Part shown: piece by piece, positions 1 to 5,518 of the stretch
Layout: each line of letters starts with the position of its first letter
Position numbering within the stretch: position 1 is the first letter of the stretch
Assembly: GCA_031292335.1 (NCBI GenBank)
Contig: JARLHH010000302.1
Location: forward strand, 1 to 6,085
DNA length: 6,085 bases
Source of the DNA: Candidatus Limnocylindrales bacterium
GTDB taxonomy: Bacteria; Chloroflexota; Limnocylindria; Limnocylindrales; CSP1-4
Reading direction: 5' to 3'
The notes under the pieces: generated by a model
Told to the model about the DNA's origin: nothing
Seen by the model: only the letters and a program-made list of their open reading frames with translations
Database searches by the model: none
Position numbers and translations under genes: made by a program

Positions 1-744
1 GCCCCAGTAGGCGACGCTGGCGCCGCCCAGCGGGTCCACCCCGAGATGCAGGCCGGACGTGCGGATGGCGTCCATGTCGACCACGGAGCCGAGATCCGCG
101 ACGTACGTCCCCATGAAGTCGTAGGCGCCGGTCGCGCGGCGGGCCCGCTCGAAGGGCTCGCGGCGCACGCTGTCGAGGCCGTCGCCAGGACCGCCGGCCA
201 GGATCGCGTTGGCCTCGCGCTCGATCGCGCCGGTGGTCGCCGCGTCGGCCGGTCCGCCGCTGGGCGGGTTGTACTTGAAGCCGCCGTCCGCGGGCGGGTT
301 GTGCGATGGCGTCACCACGATGCCGTCGGCCAGCCCGCTGCGCCGGCCGCGGTTGTGGACCAGGATCGCGTGGGAGACGGCGGGCGTCGGCGTGTACCCG
401 TCCCCGCTGTCGACCCGGACATCGACGCCGTCGGCGACGAGCACCTCGATGGCGCTCTGGAACGCTGGCCCGGAGAGCGCATGCGTGTCGCGGCCGATGA
501 ACAGCGGACCGTCGATCCCTTCGCGGCGCCGGTACCGGCAGATCGCCGCGCTCGTCGCGAGGATGTGCGCCTCGTTGAACGACGTCGTGAGCGAGGAGCC
601 GCGGTGGCCGGACGTCCCGAAGGCGACCCGCTCCGCGGGGACGGCGACGTCGGGCCGCCGATCGTAGTAGGCGGCGACGAGCCGATCGACGTCGACCAGG
701 AGCGACGGATCCGCCGGCAGGCCCGCGTGCTTGCTCACGGCCAT
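1..744 (-). CDS. pgm: Phosphoglucomutase (alpha-D-glucose type), N-terminal 248 residues, truncated by window edge
   Basis: The enzyme interconverts glucose 1-phosphate and glucose 6-phosphate in the cytoplasm, linking glycolysis with glycogen, trehalose and UDP-glucose synthesis. The reading frame is open from an ATG at 744 down to base 1. It carries the E. coli Pgm-type N-terminus, with FGTSGHRG at residues 42-49. The active-site phosphoserine loop TPSHNP is at 145-150 with Ser147, almost the same position as in E. coli Pgm (Ser146). DGGFKYNPP follows at about 153-161. Family members are about 545 residues, so roughly 300 residues, including the metal-binding Asp loop and the C-terminal sugar-phosphate-binding domains, lie outside the window. 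The start is supported by GGAGGT 7 nt upstream. The gene follows a small unrecognised gene with a 67-nt gap and may share its promoter. No damage is visible in the part present. The identification is firm; only the missing part is unknown. Confidence 0.95.
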   Translation of the reverse strand, partial: MAVSKHAGLPADPSLLVDVDRLVAAYYDRRPDVAVPAERVAFGTSGHRGSSLTTSFNEAHILATSAAICRYRRREGIDGPLFIGRDTHALSGPAFQSAIEVLVADGVDVRVDSGDGYTPTPAVSHAILVHNRGRRSGLADGIVVTPSHNPPADGGFKYNPPSGGPADAATTGAIEREANAILAGGPGDGLDSVRREPFERARRATGAYDFMGTYVADLGSVVDMDAIRTSGLHLGVDPLGGASVAYWG

Positions 745-751
745 CGTGGGT

Positions 752-757
752 ACCTCC
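752..757 (-). promoter_or_regulatory. Shine-Dalgarno site of pgm
   Basis: On the minus strand this reads GGAGGT, ending 7 nt before the ATG at 744. It is a strong match to the 16S rRNA 3' end and fixes the pgm start. Confidence 0.8.
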
Positions 758-770
758 GGGGGCTGGGGAC

Positions 771-800
771 GGGCACCCGCGGGAATGATCCCCGGGTGCC
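771..800 (-). other. Inverted repeat between small gene and pgm
   Basis: GGCACCCG (772-779) and CGGGTGCC (793-800) are perfect 8-nt inverted arms around a 13-nt loop. An alternative inner pairing is CGGG (780-783) with CCCG (791-794). The element starts 11 nt after the stop of the upstream minus-strand gene and ends about 14 nt before the pgm ribosome binding site. No T-run follows, so it is not a canonical intrinsic terminator. It could be an attenuating or processing hairpin that sets the ratio of the two products, or chance in GC-rich DNA. Confidence 0.35.
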
Positions 801-811
801 TCCGGCGGGGA

Positions 812-1129
812 TCAGCTCTCGGGCGGGATCGGCTGCAGGTCGATGGTGCGGACCTGGCGCGTGCGCCCCGCCTCGGTCCGGACGACGGCCGCCGGGATCG
901 CCCCGTTGCTGAAGCGCTCGATCACCGCTGCCTCACCGGCATAGAGTCCGCTGCCGCCGATCCGGACGCGATCACCGACCGCGAGTCCGGGGCGGCCGGC
1001 CCGGGCAGAGAGGTCGATCGCCACGACGGTGGGCCGGACATACGGCTCGCCGGCAAGTCCCGGCGGCGGCGCCGGCCGGTTGGCGGTTCGGGCGGGAGGG
1101 TAGGTGATCTTGCGCTTGCGGGGCGGCAT
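812..1129 (-). CDS. Small unrecognised protein with SH3/KOW-like C-terminal region
   Basis: This is a 105-residue protein I do not recognise as a named family. It starts with a basic cluster (MPPRKRK), then a Pro-rich low-complexity stretch (about 11-24), then a compact beta-rich region at about 47-101. That region has the pattern GLAVGDRVRIGG...GEAAVIERF, which resembles KOW/SH3-like barrels that bind RNA or ribosomal and transcription components. An in-frame TAG sits directly before the ATG at 1129, so the start cannot lie further upstream. The ribosome binding site is weak. Codon third positions are strongly G/C, as in the neighbouring genes, which supports real coding. It lies upstream of pgm on the same strand behind a good promoter, so the two may be co-transcribed. 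There is no signal peptide or membrane segment. Nucleic-acid binding is inferred only from the basic tail and the KOW-like pattern. Confidence 0.7.
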   Translation of the reverse strand: MPPRKRKITYPPARTANRPAPPPGLAGEPYVRPTVVAIDLSARAGRPGLAVGDRVRIGGSGLYAGEAAVIERFSNGAIPAAVVRTEAGRTRQVRTIDLQPIPPES

Positions 1130-1203
1130 CTAGCGCGTCCGCCCTGTCCGCGCCGGCGCCGGCCGGCCCTGGGTGTCCTTCGTCATTCGTCCCTCGCTGG
1201 TTC

Positions 1204-1221
1204 GGCGATCGCTCGATCGCC
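1204..1221. promoter_or_regulatory. Perfect 8+8 dyad, candidate operator
   Basis: GGCGATCG, a 2-nt spacer CT, then CGATCGCC form a perfect inverted repeat. It lies just downstream of the predicted minus-strand -10 element (1233-1238), so it would cover roughly +5 to +22 of that transcript. This is a typical place for a repressor site, or the dyad could form a 5'-UTR hairpin with a very tight loop. The left arm contains the palindrome GCGATCGC. The binding protein is unknown. Confidence 0.45.
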
Positions 1222-1232
1222 CGGCAGGACGC

Positions 1233-1260
1233 AGTGTACGGCAGCCGTGCCCGGTGCCAA
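1233..1260 (-). promoter_or_regulatory. Sigma-70-type promoter for the small gene and pgm
   Basis: On the minus strand, TTGGCA (1255-1260, five of six matches to TTGACA) is followed after 16 nt by TACACT (1233-1238, TAnnnT type). Transcription would begin near 1226 and leave a leader of about 97 nt before the ATG at 1129. This is the best promoter-like pair I can find in the 261-nt divergent gap. It was found by inspection, not by scoring. Confidence 0.5.
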
Positions 1261-1308
1261 TCCCGTGCGTCCGGTTGTGCCTGCGAGTTGGCCGGCCGTG
1301 TCTCCGGA

Positions 1309-1339
1309 TTGCCCCGTCGCGGCGGCGGCGCGGTAGACT
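1309..1339 (+). promoter_or_regulatory. Possible promoter for the membrane protein gene and fumC
   Basis: TTGCCC (1309-1314) and TAGACT (1334-1339) are separated by 19 nt, which is longer than ideal. The -10 hexamer fits the TAnnnT form common in GC-rich bacteria. Start of transcription would be near 1346, about 45 nt before the GTG at 1391. The rest of the 1130-1390 gap shows no convincing gene or RNA. Confidence 0.35.
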
Positions 1340-1390
1340 CCTGTCCGTCCGGTCGCGCCGTCGAGGGCGGCGTGATTCGGCTGCCTATCG

Positions 1391-2326
1391 GTGGATCACG
1401 TGTCTGGCCTTCGTAACGCCGCACGCGTGGGGGTCGGCGTGCGCGACCTCCAGCTGCGGGCGCTGGAGTTCGTGGGCCAGCTGGACCCGGTCGTTCTGCG
1501 TGACCGGCTCTCGCTGGCGGGAATCGCCGTGCTCGCCTGGTTCGCGGCCTACGGCGGGTCCTGGGTCGCCTACGACGCCTACGCCTACTGGGCCGTGAAC
1601 CCCAGCGCCCCCTACCACTTCGACTTCAGCCCCGACCAGTACGGCGCATTCCGATACAGCCCGGCGATTGCCCAGCTCTTCTCGGTCTTTCACCTCCTGC
1701 CCTGGCCGGTCTTCGCGATCGGCTGGTTCGGCTTCCTGGCGCTCGTGGTGGCGTGGCTCGGCCGGCGCTGGTCACTGGCGCTGCTCGTCTTCATCCCCAT
1801 CGTGTGGGACGCCTACCTCGGCAACATCGAGATCCTGTTGGCCGCGGCGATGGTGCTGGGGTTCCGCAAGCCCGCGGCCTGGTCGTTCGTGCTCCTGACC
1901 AAGGTGACGCCGGGCATCGGGCTGCTCTGGTTCGTGGCCCGGCGCGAATGGAGGAACCTGGCGATCGCGCTGGGCGCGACGGCCCTGATCGTGGGCGTCT
2001 CGTTCGCCTACTCCCCGGGGCTCTGGTTCGACTGGCCGAAGTCGATCCTGGAGGTCACCGGCAGGCCGGCGCCGGTGGCGACGGTCGCTCGCGTCCTCGG
2101 CGCCGCGCTGCTCGTCATCTGGGGAGCCCGGACCAACCGGCCGTGGACCGTGATCGTCGCCGGCACGCTGGCGCTGGCCTGGCTGGATCTCAAGACCACC
2201 GCCCTGCTCGTGGGTCTCGCGCCGTTCCTGCCGGCCCTCCCTGGCGACGAGGGTGCTCCGGCCGTCCTGCCGGCGCCGAAGGCATCGAAGGCGGGCGACG
2301 CCGTGCCGGTCCGCGCCCGGACCTGA
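1391..2326 (+). CDS. Polytopic membrane protein, GT87/DUF2029-like putative glycosyltransferase
   Basis: This is a 311-residue integral membrane protein with about seven or eight hydrophobic segments (roughly 41-60, 104-122, 127-157, 165-183, 190-207, 232-245, 252-282). An acidic-aromatic loop follows the first segment (YDAYAYW, Asp62), then PDQYGAFRYSP at 81-91. The segment WDAYLGNIEILL (139-150) and the KVTPG motif near 171 recall the layout of GT87/DUF2029 polyprenyl-phosphate-mannose-dependent GT-C transferases. In that family an early periplasmic Asp is thought to act in catalysis, and Asp62 is the candidate here. The protein is shorter than the roughly 400 residues usual for GT87. The C-terminal tail (about 283-311) is Ala/Pro-rich and non-membrane. 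Translation is placed at GTG 1391, but GTG 1400 has a closer ribosome-binding-like GGTGGA (1390-1395), so the start is uncertain by three codons. fumC follows after 31 nt. Sugar donor and acceptor cannot be read from the sequence. Confidence 0.75.
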   Translation: MDHVSGLRNAARVGVGVRDLQLRALEFVGQLDPVVLRDRLSLAGIAVLAWFAAYGGSWVAYDAYAYWAVNPSAPYHFDFSPDQYGAFRYSPAIAQLFSVFHLLPWPVFAIGWFGFLALVVAWLGRRWSLALLVFIPIVWDAYLGNIEILLAAAMVLGFRKPAAWSFVLLTKVTPGIGLLWFVARREWRNLAIALGATALIVGVSFAYSPGLWFDWPKSILEVTGRPAPVATVARVLGAALLVIWGARTNRPWTVIVAGTLALAWLDLKTTALLVGLAPFLPALPGDEGAPAVLPAPKASKAGDAVPVRART

Positions 2327-2344
2327 CCCGACCACGACGCTGTC

Positions 2345-2350
2345 GAGGGA
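2345..2350 (+). promoter_or_regulatory. Ribosome binding site that decides the fumC start
   Basis: GAGGGA lies 7 nt before the ATG at 2358. The frame stays open upstream to an ATG at 2253, but that start would lie inside the preceding membrane protein gene and has no such site. Confidence 0.7.
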
Positions 2351-2357
2351 CACCGCG

Positions 2358-3785
2358 ATGACCGTTGTCGATCCCACCGCGCCGGCCGGCCCGACCCGCA
2401 CGGAGACCGATTCGATGGGCGCGGTGGAGGTCCCGGCGGACCACTACTGGGGGGCCCAGACCCAGCGGTCGCTCCACCACTTCGCAATCAGCCGGGACAC
2501 GATGCCGGTTCCGATCATCCACGCGTTCGGGATCCTCAAGCGGGCCGCGGCCGAGGTGAACGCGGACCTTGGCCTGCTTCCCGTCGAGGCGCGCGACCTG
2601 GTCGTCCGCGCGGCGATCGAGGTGAGCGATGGGTCGCTGGCCGCCGAGTTCCCGCTCCGGGTCTGGCAGACCGGGTCGGGCACCCAGTCGAACATGAACG
2701 TCAACGAGGTGATCGCCGGGCGCGCGAACGAGCTGGCGACCGGCGTCCGGGGCGGCAAGACCCCGATCCACCCGAACGACCACGTGAACATGAGCCAGTC
2801 GTCGAACGACACCTTCCCGACCGCGCTCCACGTCGCGGTCGCGACGGAGATCGAGCTGCGCCTGTTCCCGTCCGTGGCCGCCCTCCGCGAGGCCCTCGAC
2901 GCGAAGGCGCGGGCATGGATGGGGATCGTGAAGATCGGCCGGACCCACCTCCAGGACGCCGTGCCACTGACGCTGGGCCAGGAGTTCTCCGGCTACGTCG
3001 CGATGCTCGACGGCGACCTCGCCCGTCTCCGGGTCGTGCTGCCCGGGCTTCACGAGATCGCCCTGGGTGGGACCGCGGTCGGGACGGGGCTCAACGCCCA
3101 CCCGGAGTTCGCGGCCAGGTCGGCGGCCCGGATCGCCGAGCTGACCGGCCTGCCGTTCGTCTCCGCGCCGAACAAGTTCGCCGCGCTGGCGGGACAGGAG
3201 GCGACCGTCTTCGCGTCGGGCGCCCTGAAGACCCTCGCCACCAGCCTGATGAAGATCGCGAACGACGTTCGCTGGCTGGGCTCAGGACCGCGAGCCGGCC
3301 TGGGCGAGCTGCGCCTGCCGGAGAACGAGCCGGGCTCGTCGATCATGCCGGGCAAGGTGAACCCGACCCAGAGCGAGATGCTCACGATGGTCGCCGTCCA
3401 GGTGATGGCCTACGACGTCGCGATCGGGATCGCGGGCAGCCAGGGCAACTTCGAGCTCAACGTCTTCAAGCCGATCATCGCCCACGACCTGCTCCACGGG
3501 ATCGAGCTCCTCACGGACGGCTGCCGATCGTTCCGTGAGCACTGCATCGAGGGCCTGGAGCCCGACGAGGAGCGGATCGCCGATCACGTGGCCAGCTCGC
3601 TTATGCTCGTGACGGCGCTCGCGCCGCACATCGGCTACGACAGGGCGGCCAAGATCGCGAAGAGTGCGCACCACGCGGGCTCGACGCTCCGGGCCGCCGC
3701 GGTCGCGTCGGGCTTCCTGACGGCCGAGGAGTTCGACGCCTGGGTGAAGCCGGCGGAGATGACGCGTCCGACGCTGAAGGGCTGA
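2358..3785 (+). CDS. fumC: Fumarate hydratase, class II (FumC)
   Basis: The enzyme reversibly hydrates fumarate to L-malate in the TCA cycle. It is an oxygen-stable, iron-free cytoplasmic homotetramer. The 475-residue product matches the usual 460-475. It opens, after a short variable tail, with DSMGAVEVPADHYWGAQTQR (18-37), the classic FumC start. Landmarks in order are TGSGTQSNMN (105-114), SSND (148-151), GRTHLQDA with the catalytic-pair His197 (194-201), and the family signature GSSIMPGKVN (326-335) carrying the catalytic-loop serine. The C-terminal domain is complete, ending in KPAEMTRPTLKG. All key residues are present. I chose ATG 2358 because of its ribosome binding site and because the 35 extra upstream residues overlap the previous gene and have no family similarity. 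It lies 31 nt after the membrane protein gene, so co-transcription is possible, though no functional link is obvious. Aspartase and other superfamily members are unlikely given the fumarase-type N-terminus. Confidence 0.97.
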   Translation: MTVVDPTAPAGPTRTETDSMGAVEVPADHYWGAQTQRSLHHFAISRDTMPVPIIHAFGILKRAAAEVNADLGLLPVEARDLVVRAAIEVSDGSLAAEFPLRVWQTGSGTQSNMNVNEVIAGRANELATGVRGGKTPIHPNDHVNMSQSSNDTFPTALHVAVATEIELRLFPSVAALREALDAKARAWMGIVKIGRTHLQDAVPLTLGQEFSGYVAMLDGDLARLRVVLPGLHEIALGGTAVGTGLNAHPEFAARSAARIAELTGLPFVSAPNKFAALAGQEATVFASGALKTLATSLMKIANDVRWLGSGPRAGLGELRLPENEPGSSIMPGKVNPTQSEMLTMVAVQVMAYDVAIGIAGSQGNFELNVFKPIIAHDLLHGIELLTDGCRSFREHCIEGLEPDEERIADHVASSLMLVTALAPHIGYDRAAKIAKSAHHAGSTLRAAAVASGFLTAEEFDAWVKPAEMTRPTLKG

Positions 3786-3839
3786 GGCGCGCCTTTCCGT
3801 CTCGCCTCGCCCTTCCGGCCCGGCCTAAGCGCGACGCGT

Positions 3840-5123
3840 TCAGCGCGACGCCGCCAGGATCGCGGCGACCTCCTCGTCGGTGAGGACGACGGGGTTCGTC
3901 CGCATGCTGCTGCCGCGGCTCTCGGCGACGAGCGCCGGGAACGCGTCGGCGTTGACCCCGAAAGCGGTCAGCCGGGGGATTCGGAGCGCGGCGGTGAGGC
4001 CGTCGAGCGTTGCGACGAGCGCCGTTCGCGCGTCGTCGTCGGTCCGCAAGCTGGGGGCCCCGGGGGGATCTCCGGCCAGCAGGCGGCCCGCCTCCGCGTA
4101 GCGGGCCAGCGCCGGCGACCCGGGGGCGCGCTCGGCGAGCGCGGCGAGGTTCGTGCGGGTGACGGCCGCCACGAGCGCGCCGCAGCCCGTCCCGTGGTGA
4201 ACCCCGAACCGCGCCCCCAGCGGCGCGACCAGCCCGTGGACCGCGCCCAGCCCGGCGTTGGCGAGCGCGATCCCGGAGCAGAGCGCGGCCCACGCCATCG
4301 CCCCGCGCTCGGGGACCGTCTCCGACGTCGCCCGGCCCGCGAGCGCGGCCGTGTGCCAGGCGGGCAGCGCGGCGCCGATCGCGGCCAGCCCGCTCCGCGC
4401 GACCGCGTCGCTGAACGGGGAAGCGCCGGTGCTCGTGAACGCCTCCAGCAGCTGGGTGAGCGCGTCCATCCCGTCGCCGGCGATCACGGCCGGCGGACAG
4501 CCGGCCAGCAGGTCCGGGTCCAGCAGCGCGACCGCGGCCACCAGCCGCTCGTCGCGGAAGGACTTCTTGAACGGCGGGTCGTCCGCGGCGGCGCCCGGCA
4601 GGCGGCCGGAGATCACCGCGTTTCTGGTCGCCTCGCTGCCGGTGCCGGCCGTGGTCGGCACGGCGATGAACGGCGTCGCCGGCCCGGGGTAAGGGAGCCC
4701 GCGCCCGACGCCCTCGAGGTGGTCGAGCACGGACGTGCCAGTCCGGAGCAGTCCCGCGATCGCCTTCGCGGCGTCGAGGGCGGCACCGCCGCCGATTCCG
4801 ACCACGACGTCCGGCGGCTCGCGCCGGCGATCCGCCACCGCGCTGTCCACGAGCTCCGGGCTGGGCTCGCCGGAGACCGCCAGGTGGTCCCAGGCGAGGC
4901 CGGCGGATGCCATCCCTTCCAGGAGCGGCGTCCACGCACCTCCCTCGCGGAACGACCGGCCGCCGGTCACCAGGAGCACGCGCCTCCCGTATCCCGCGGC
5001 GATTGCCGACAGCTCCGAGATCCGGCCCGCCCCGAAGACGATCCGCGGCAGCCGCGAGACGCCGAACGGCCCGACCGGCAGCGGGCCGGAGGCGGCCGGC
5101 CACTGCGGGAGCGGGCCGCTCAC
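3840..5123 (-). CDS. Iron-containing alcohol dehydrogenase family protein with altered metal site
   Basis: This 427-residue group III (Fe-dependent) dehydrogenase probably reduces a carbonyl compound or oxidises an alcohol with NAD(P). The nucleotide-binding motif is GGGAALDAAK (111-120; the family usually has GGGSxxDxAK), and PTTAGTGSE is at 156-164. Aligned with E. coli FucO, the metal ligands are Asp220, His296 and His310, but the fourth position (FucO His200) is Gln224 in GMDALTQ. The position of FucO His267 is Ala300. The start is GTG 5123, whose GTGA overlaps the stop of the upstream ABM gene, indicating translational coupling. An upstream ATG at 5201 would add 26 Arg/Gly/Pro-rich residues read out of frame from that gene, so I reject it. 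The first 20 residues before the conserved LPRIVFGAG segment are Pro-rich. It is convergent with fumC (54-nt gap). Maleylacetate reductase is a possible relative, but its usual GMNALAH motif is absent. The substrate is unknown. Confidence 0.9.
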   Translation of the reverse strand: MSGPLPQWPAASGPLPVGPFGVSRLPRIVFGAGRISELSAIAAGYGRRVLLVTGGRSFREGGAWTPLLEGMASAGLAWDHLAVSGEPSPELVDSAVADRRREPPDVVVGIGGGAALDAAKAIAGLLRTGTSVLDHLEGVGRGLPYPGPATPFIAVPTTAGTGSEATRNAVISGRLPGAAADDPPFKKSFRDERLVAAVALLDPDLLAGCPPAVIAGDGMDALTQLLEAFTSTGASPFSDAVARSGLAAIGAALPAWHTAALAGRATSETVPERGAMAWAALCSGIALANAGLGAVHGLVAPLGARFGVHHGTGCGALVAAVTRTNLAALAERAPGSPALARYAEAGRLLAGDPPGAPSLRTDDDARTALVATLDGLTAALRIPRLTAFGVNADAFPALVAESRGSSMRTNPVVLTDEEVAAILAASR

Positions 5124-5419
5124 GGGAAGTCGGGCAGGAGGCCGCTGAAGGGCTCGGCCCGGCGCGGCTCTGCCATCCAGCCCGCCACCACGGCCCTCCA
5201 CGCCAGGTAGTGGGCCGTCTCCTTGTGTGCCGCCGCGGCCGCCGCGTCGCGGTACGCCTCGTACAGCACGAACCGGGTCGGGTCGTCCGGCGCCTGCAGG
5301 ACGTCGAACCGGAGGCAGCCCGGCTCTGCGACGGCGCCGGCGTGGTTCGGCCGGGTCGCCTCGATGAAGTCGGAGACGTGATCGGGGAGCACGTGGACGT
5401 GGACCAGCGTGACGAGCAT
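5120..5419 (-). CDS. LsrG-like antibiotic biosynthesis monooxygenase (ABM) domain protein
   Basis: This 99-residue protein is of the dimeric alpha/beta-barrel ABM family. It shows the full pattern: beta strand MLVTLVHVHVLPDHV, helix FIEATRPNHAGAVAEPG, then CLRFDVLQAPDDPTRFVLYEAY (35-56), HKETAHY (65-71) and a C-terminal PRRAEPFSGLLP. From memory, these segments, including NH-GAV, LRFDVLQ, YEAY-D and HK-T-HY, closely follow E. coli LsrG, the isomerase acting on phospho-AI-2. The same fold also includes YgiN-type quinol monooxygenases, so the reaction is not certain. The ATG at 5419 is preceded at 8 nt by AGGAGG. Its stop overlaps the GTG of the Fe-dehydrogenase gene (GTGA), so the two proteins are very likely made together and act on related compounds. 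No other lsr gene (transporter, LsrK, LsrF, LsrR) is visible in this window. Confidence 0.88.
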   Translation of the reverse strand: MLVTLVHVHVLPDHVSDFIEATRPNHAGAVAEPGCLRFDVLQAPDDPTRFVLYEAYRDAAAAAAHKETAHYLAWRAVVAGWMAEPRRAEPFSGLLPDFP

Positions 5420-5427
5420 CGGCGCAA

Positions 5428-5433
5428 CCTCCT
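5428..5433 (-). promoter_or_regulatory. Strong Shine-Dalgarno of the LsrG-like gene
   Basis: On the minus strand this reads AGGAGG, continuing as AGGAGGTT, 8 nt before the ATG at 5419. It fixes that start against longer in-frame extensions that run antisense through the divergent gene. Confidence 0.8.
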
Positions 5434-5507
5434 GTCTGGAGCGTAGCGCGCAGGCGCGCGCGGTTCGCGCCAGAATCGGCGAGTCCACGTGTCCCGGCAT
5501 CACTCGC
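5434..5507. promoter_or_regulatory. Divergent control region between the LsrG-like gene and the 5519 gene
   Basis: Only 99 nt separate the two start codons, so both promoters must lie here or reach into the opposite gene. The best minus-strand -10 candidate is TACGCT near 5444-5449, without a good -35. On the plus strand CAGAAT near 5471-5476 is a weak -10. GGCGCG (5453-5458) and CGCGCC (5466-5471) form a 6+6 inverted repeat within a GCGC-rich run, which could be an operator or simple composition. I cannot assign promoters firmly. Confidence 0.35.
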
Positions 5508-5513
5508 AGGAGG
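5508..5513 (+). promoter_or_regulatory. Shine-Dalgarno deciding the start at 5519
   Basis: AGGAGG lies 5 nt before the ATG at 5519. This favours that ATG over the in-frame GTG at 5489, which would add ten residues lying across the ribosome binding site. Confidence 0.75.
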
Positions 5514-5518
5514 CCAGC

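Noticed and set aside
46..912. A 288-codon plus-strand open frame opposite pgm
   Set aside because: It is antisense to phosphoglucomutase, has low-complexity composition and no recognisable domain.
1397..1402. CACGTG palindromes near gene starts (also around 5486)
   Set aside because: The hexamer also occurs inside fumC and elsewhere in coding sequence, so there is no sign of a specific regulatory use.
972..1424. A 150-codon minus-strand open frame across the divergent gap
   Set aside because: It overlaps the small gene in another frame, and its product is low-complexity and rich in Pro and Arg. It also covers the best promoter candidates.
2253..2357. A 35-residue N-terminal extension of fumC
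   Set aside because: It overlaps the end of the membrane protein gene in another frame, lacks a ribosome binding site, and class II fumarases begin near the ATG at 2358.
2190..3101. A 303-codon minus-strand open frame opposite fumC
   Set aside because: Its product is rich in Arg, Gly, Asp and His, as expected for antisense of a high-GC gene, and fumC is unambiguous.
3785..3794. AGGCGCGCCT palindrome at the fumC stop
   Set aside because: A 10-nt perfect palindrome with no room for a hairpin loop and no tract after it; in such GC-rich DNA it is likely chance, although it sits where a terminator is expected.
5124..5201. An ATG start at 5201 for the Fe-dehydrogenase
   Set aside because: The extra 26 residues are an out-of-frame reading of the ABM gene. 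The GTG at 5123 gives a classic 4-nt stop-start overlap.
4194..5210. A 338-codon plus-strand open frame antisense to the dehydrogenase
   Set aside because: Arg/Gly/Pro-rich composition and complete overlap with a recognised gene; open only because of the high GC content.
3601..5427. A 608-codon minus-strand open frame
   Set aside because: It is a frame-shifted shadow of the ABM and Fe-dehydrogenase genes and of the 3' end of fumC. Its product is Arg/Pro/Ser-rich without family features, while the overlapping frames encode clear conserved proteins.
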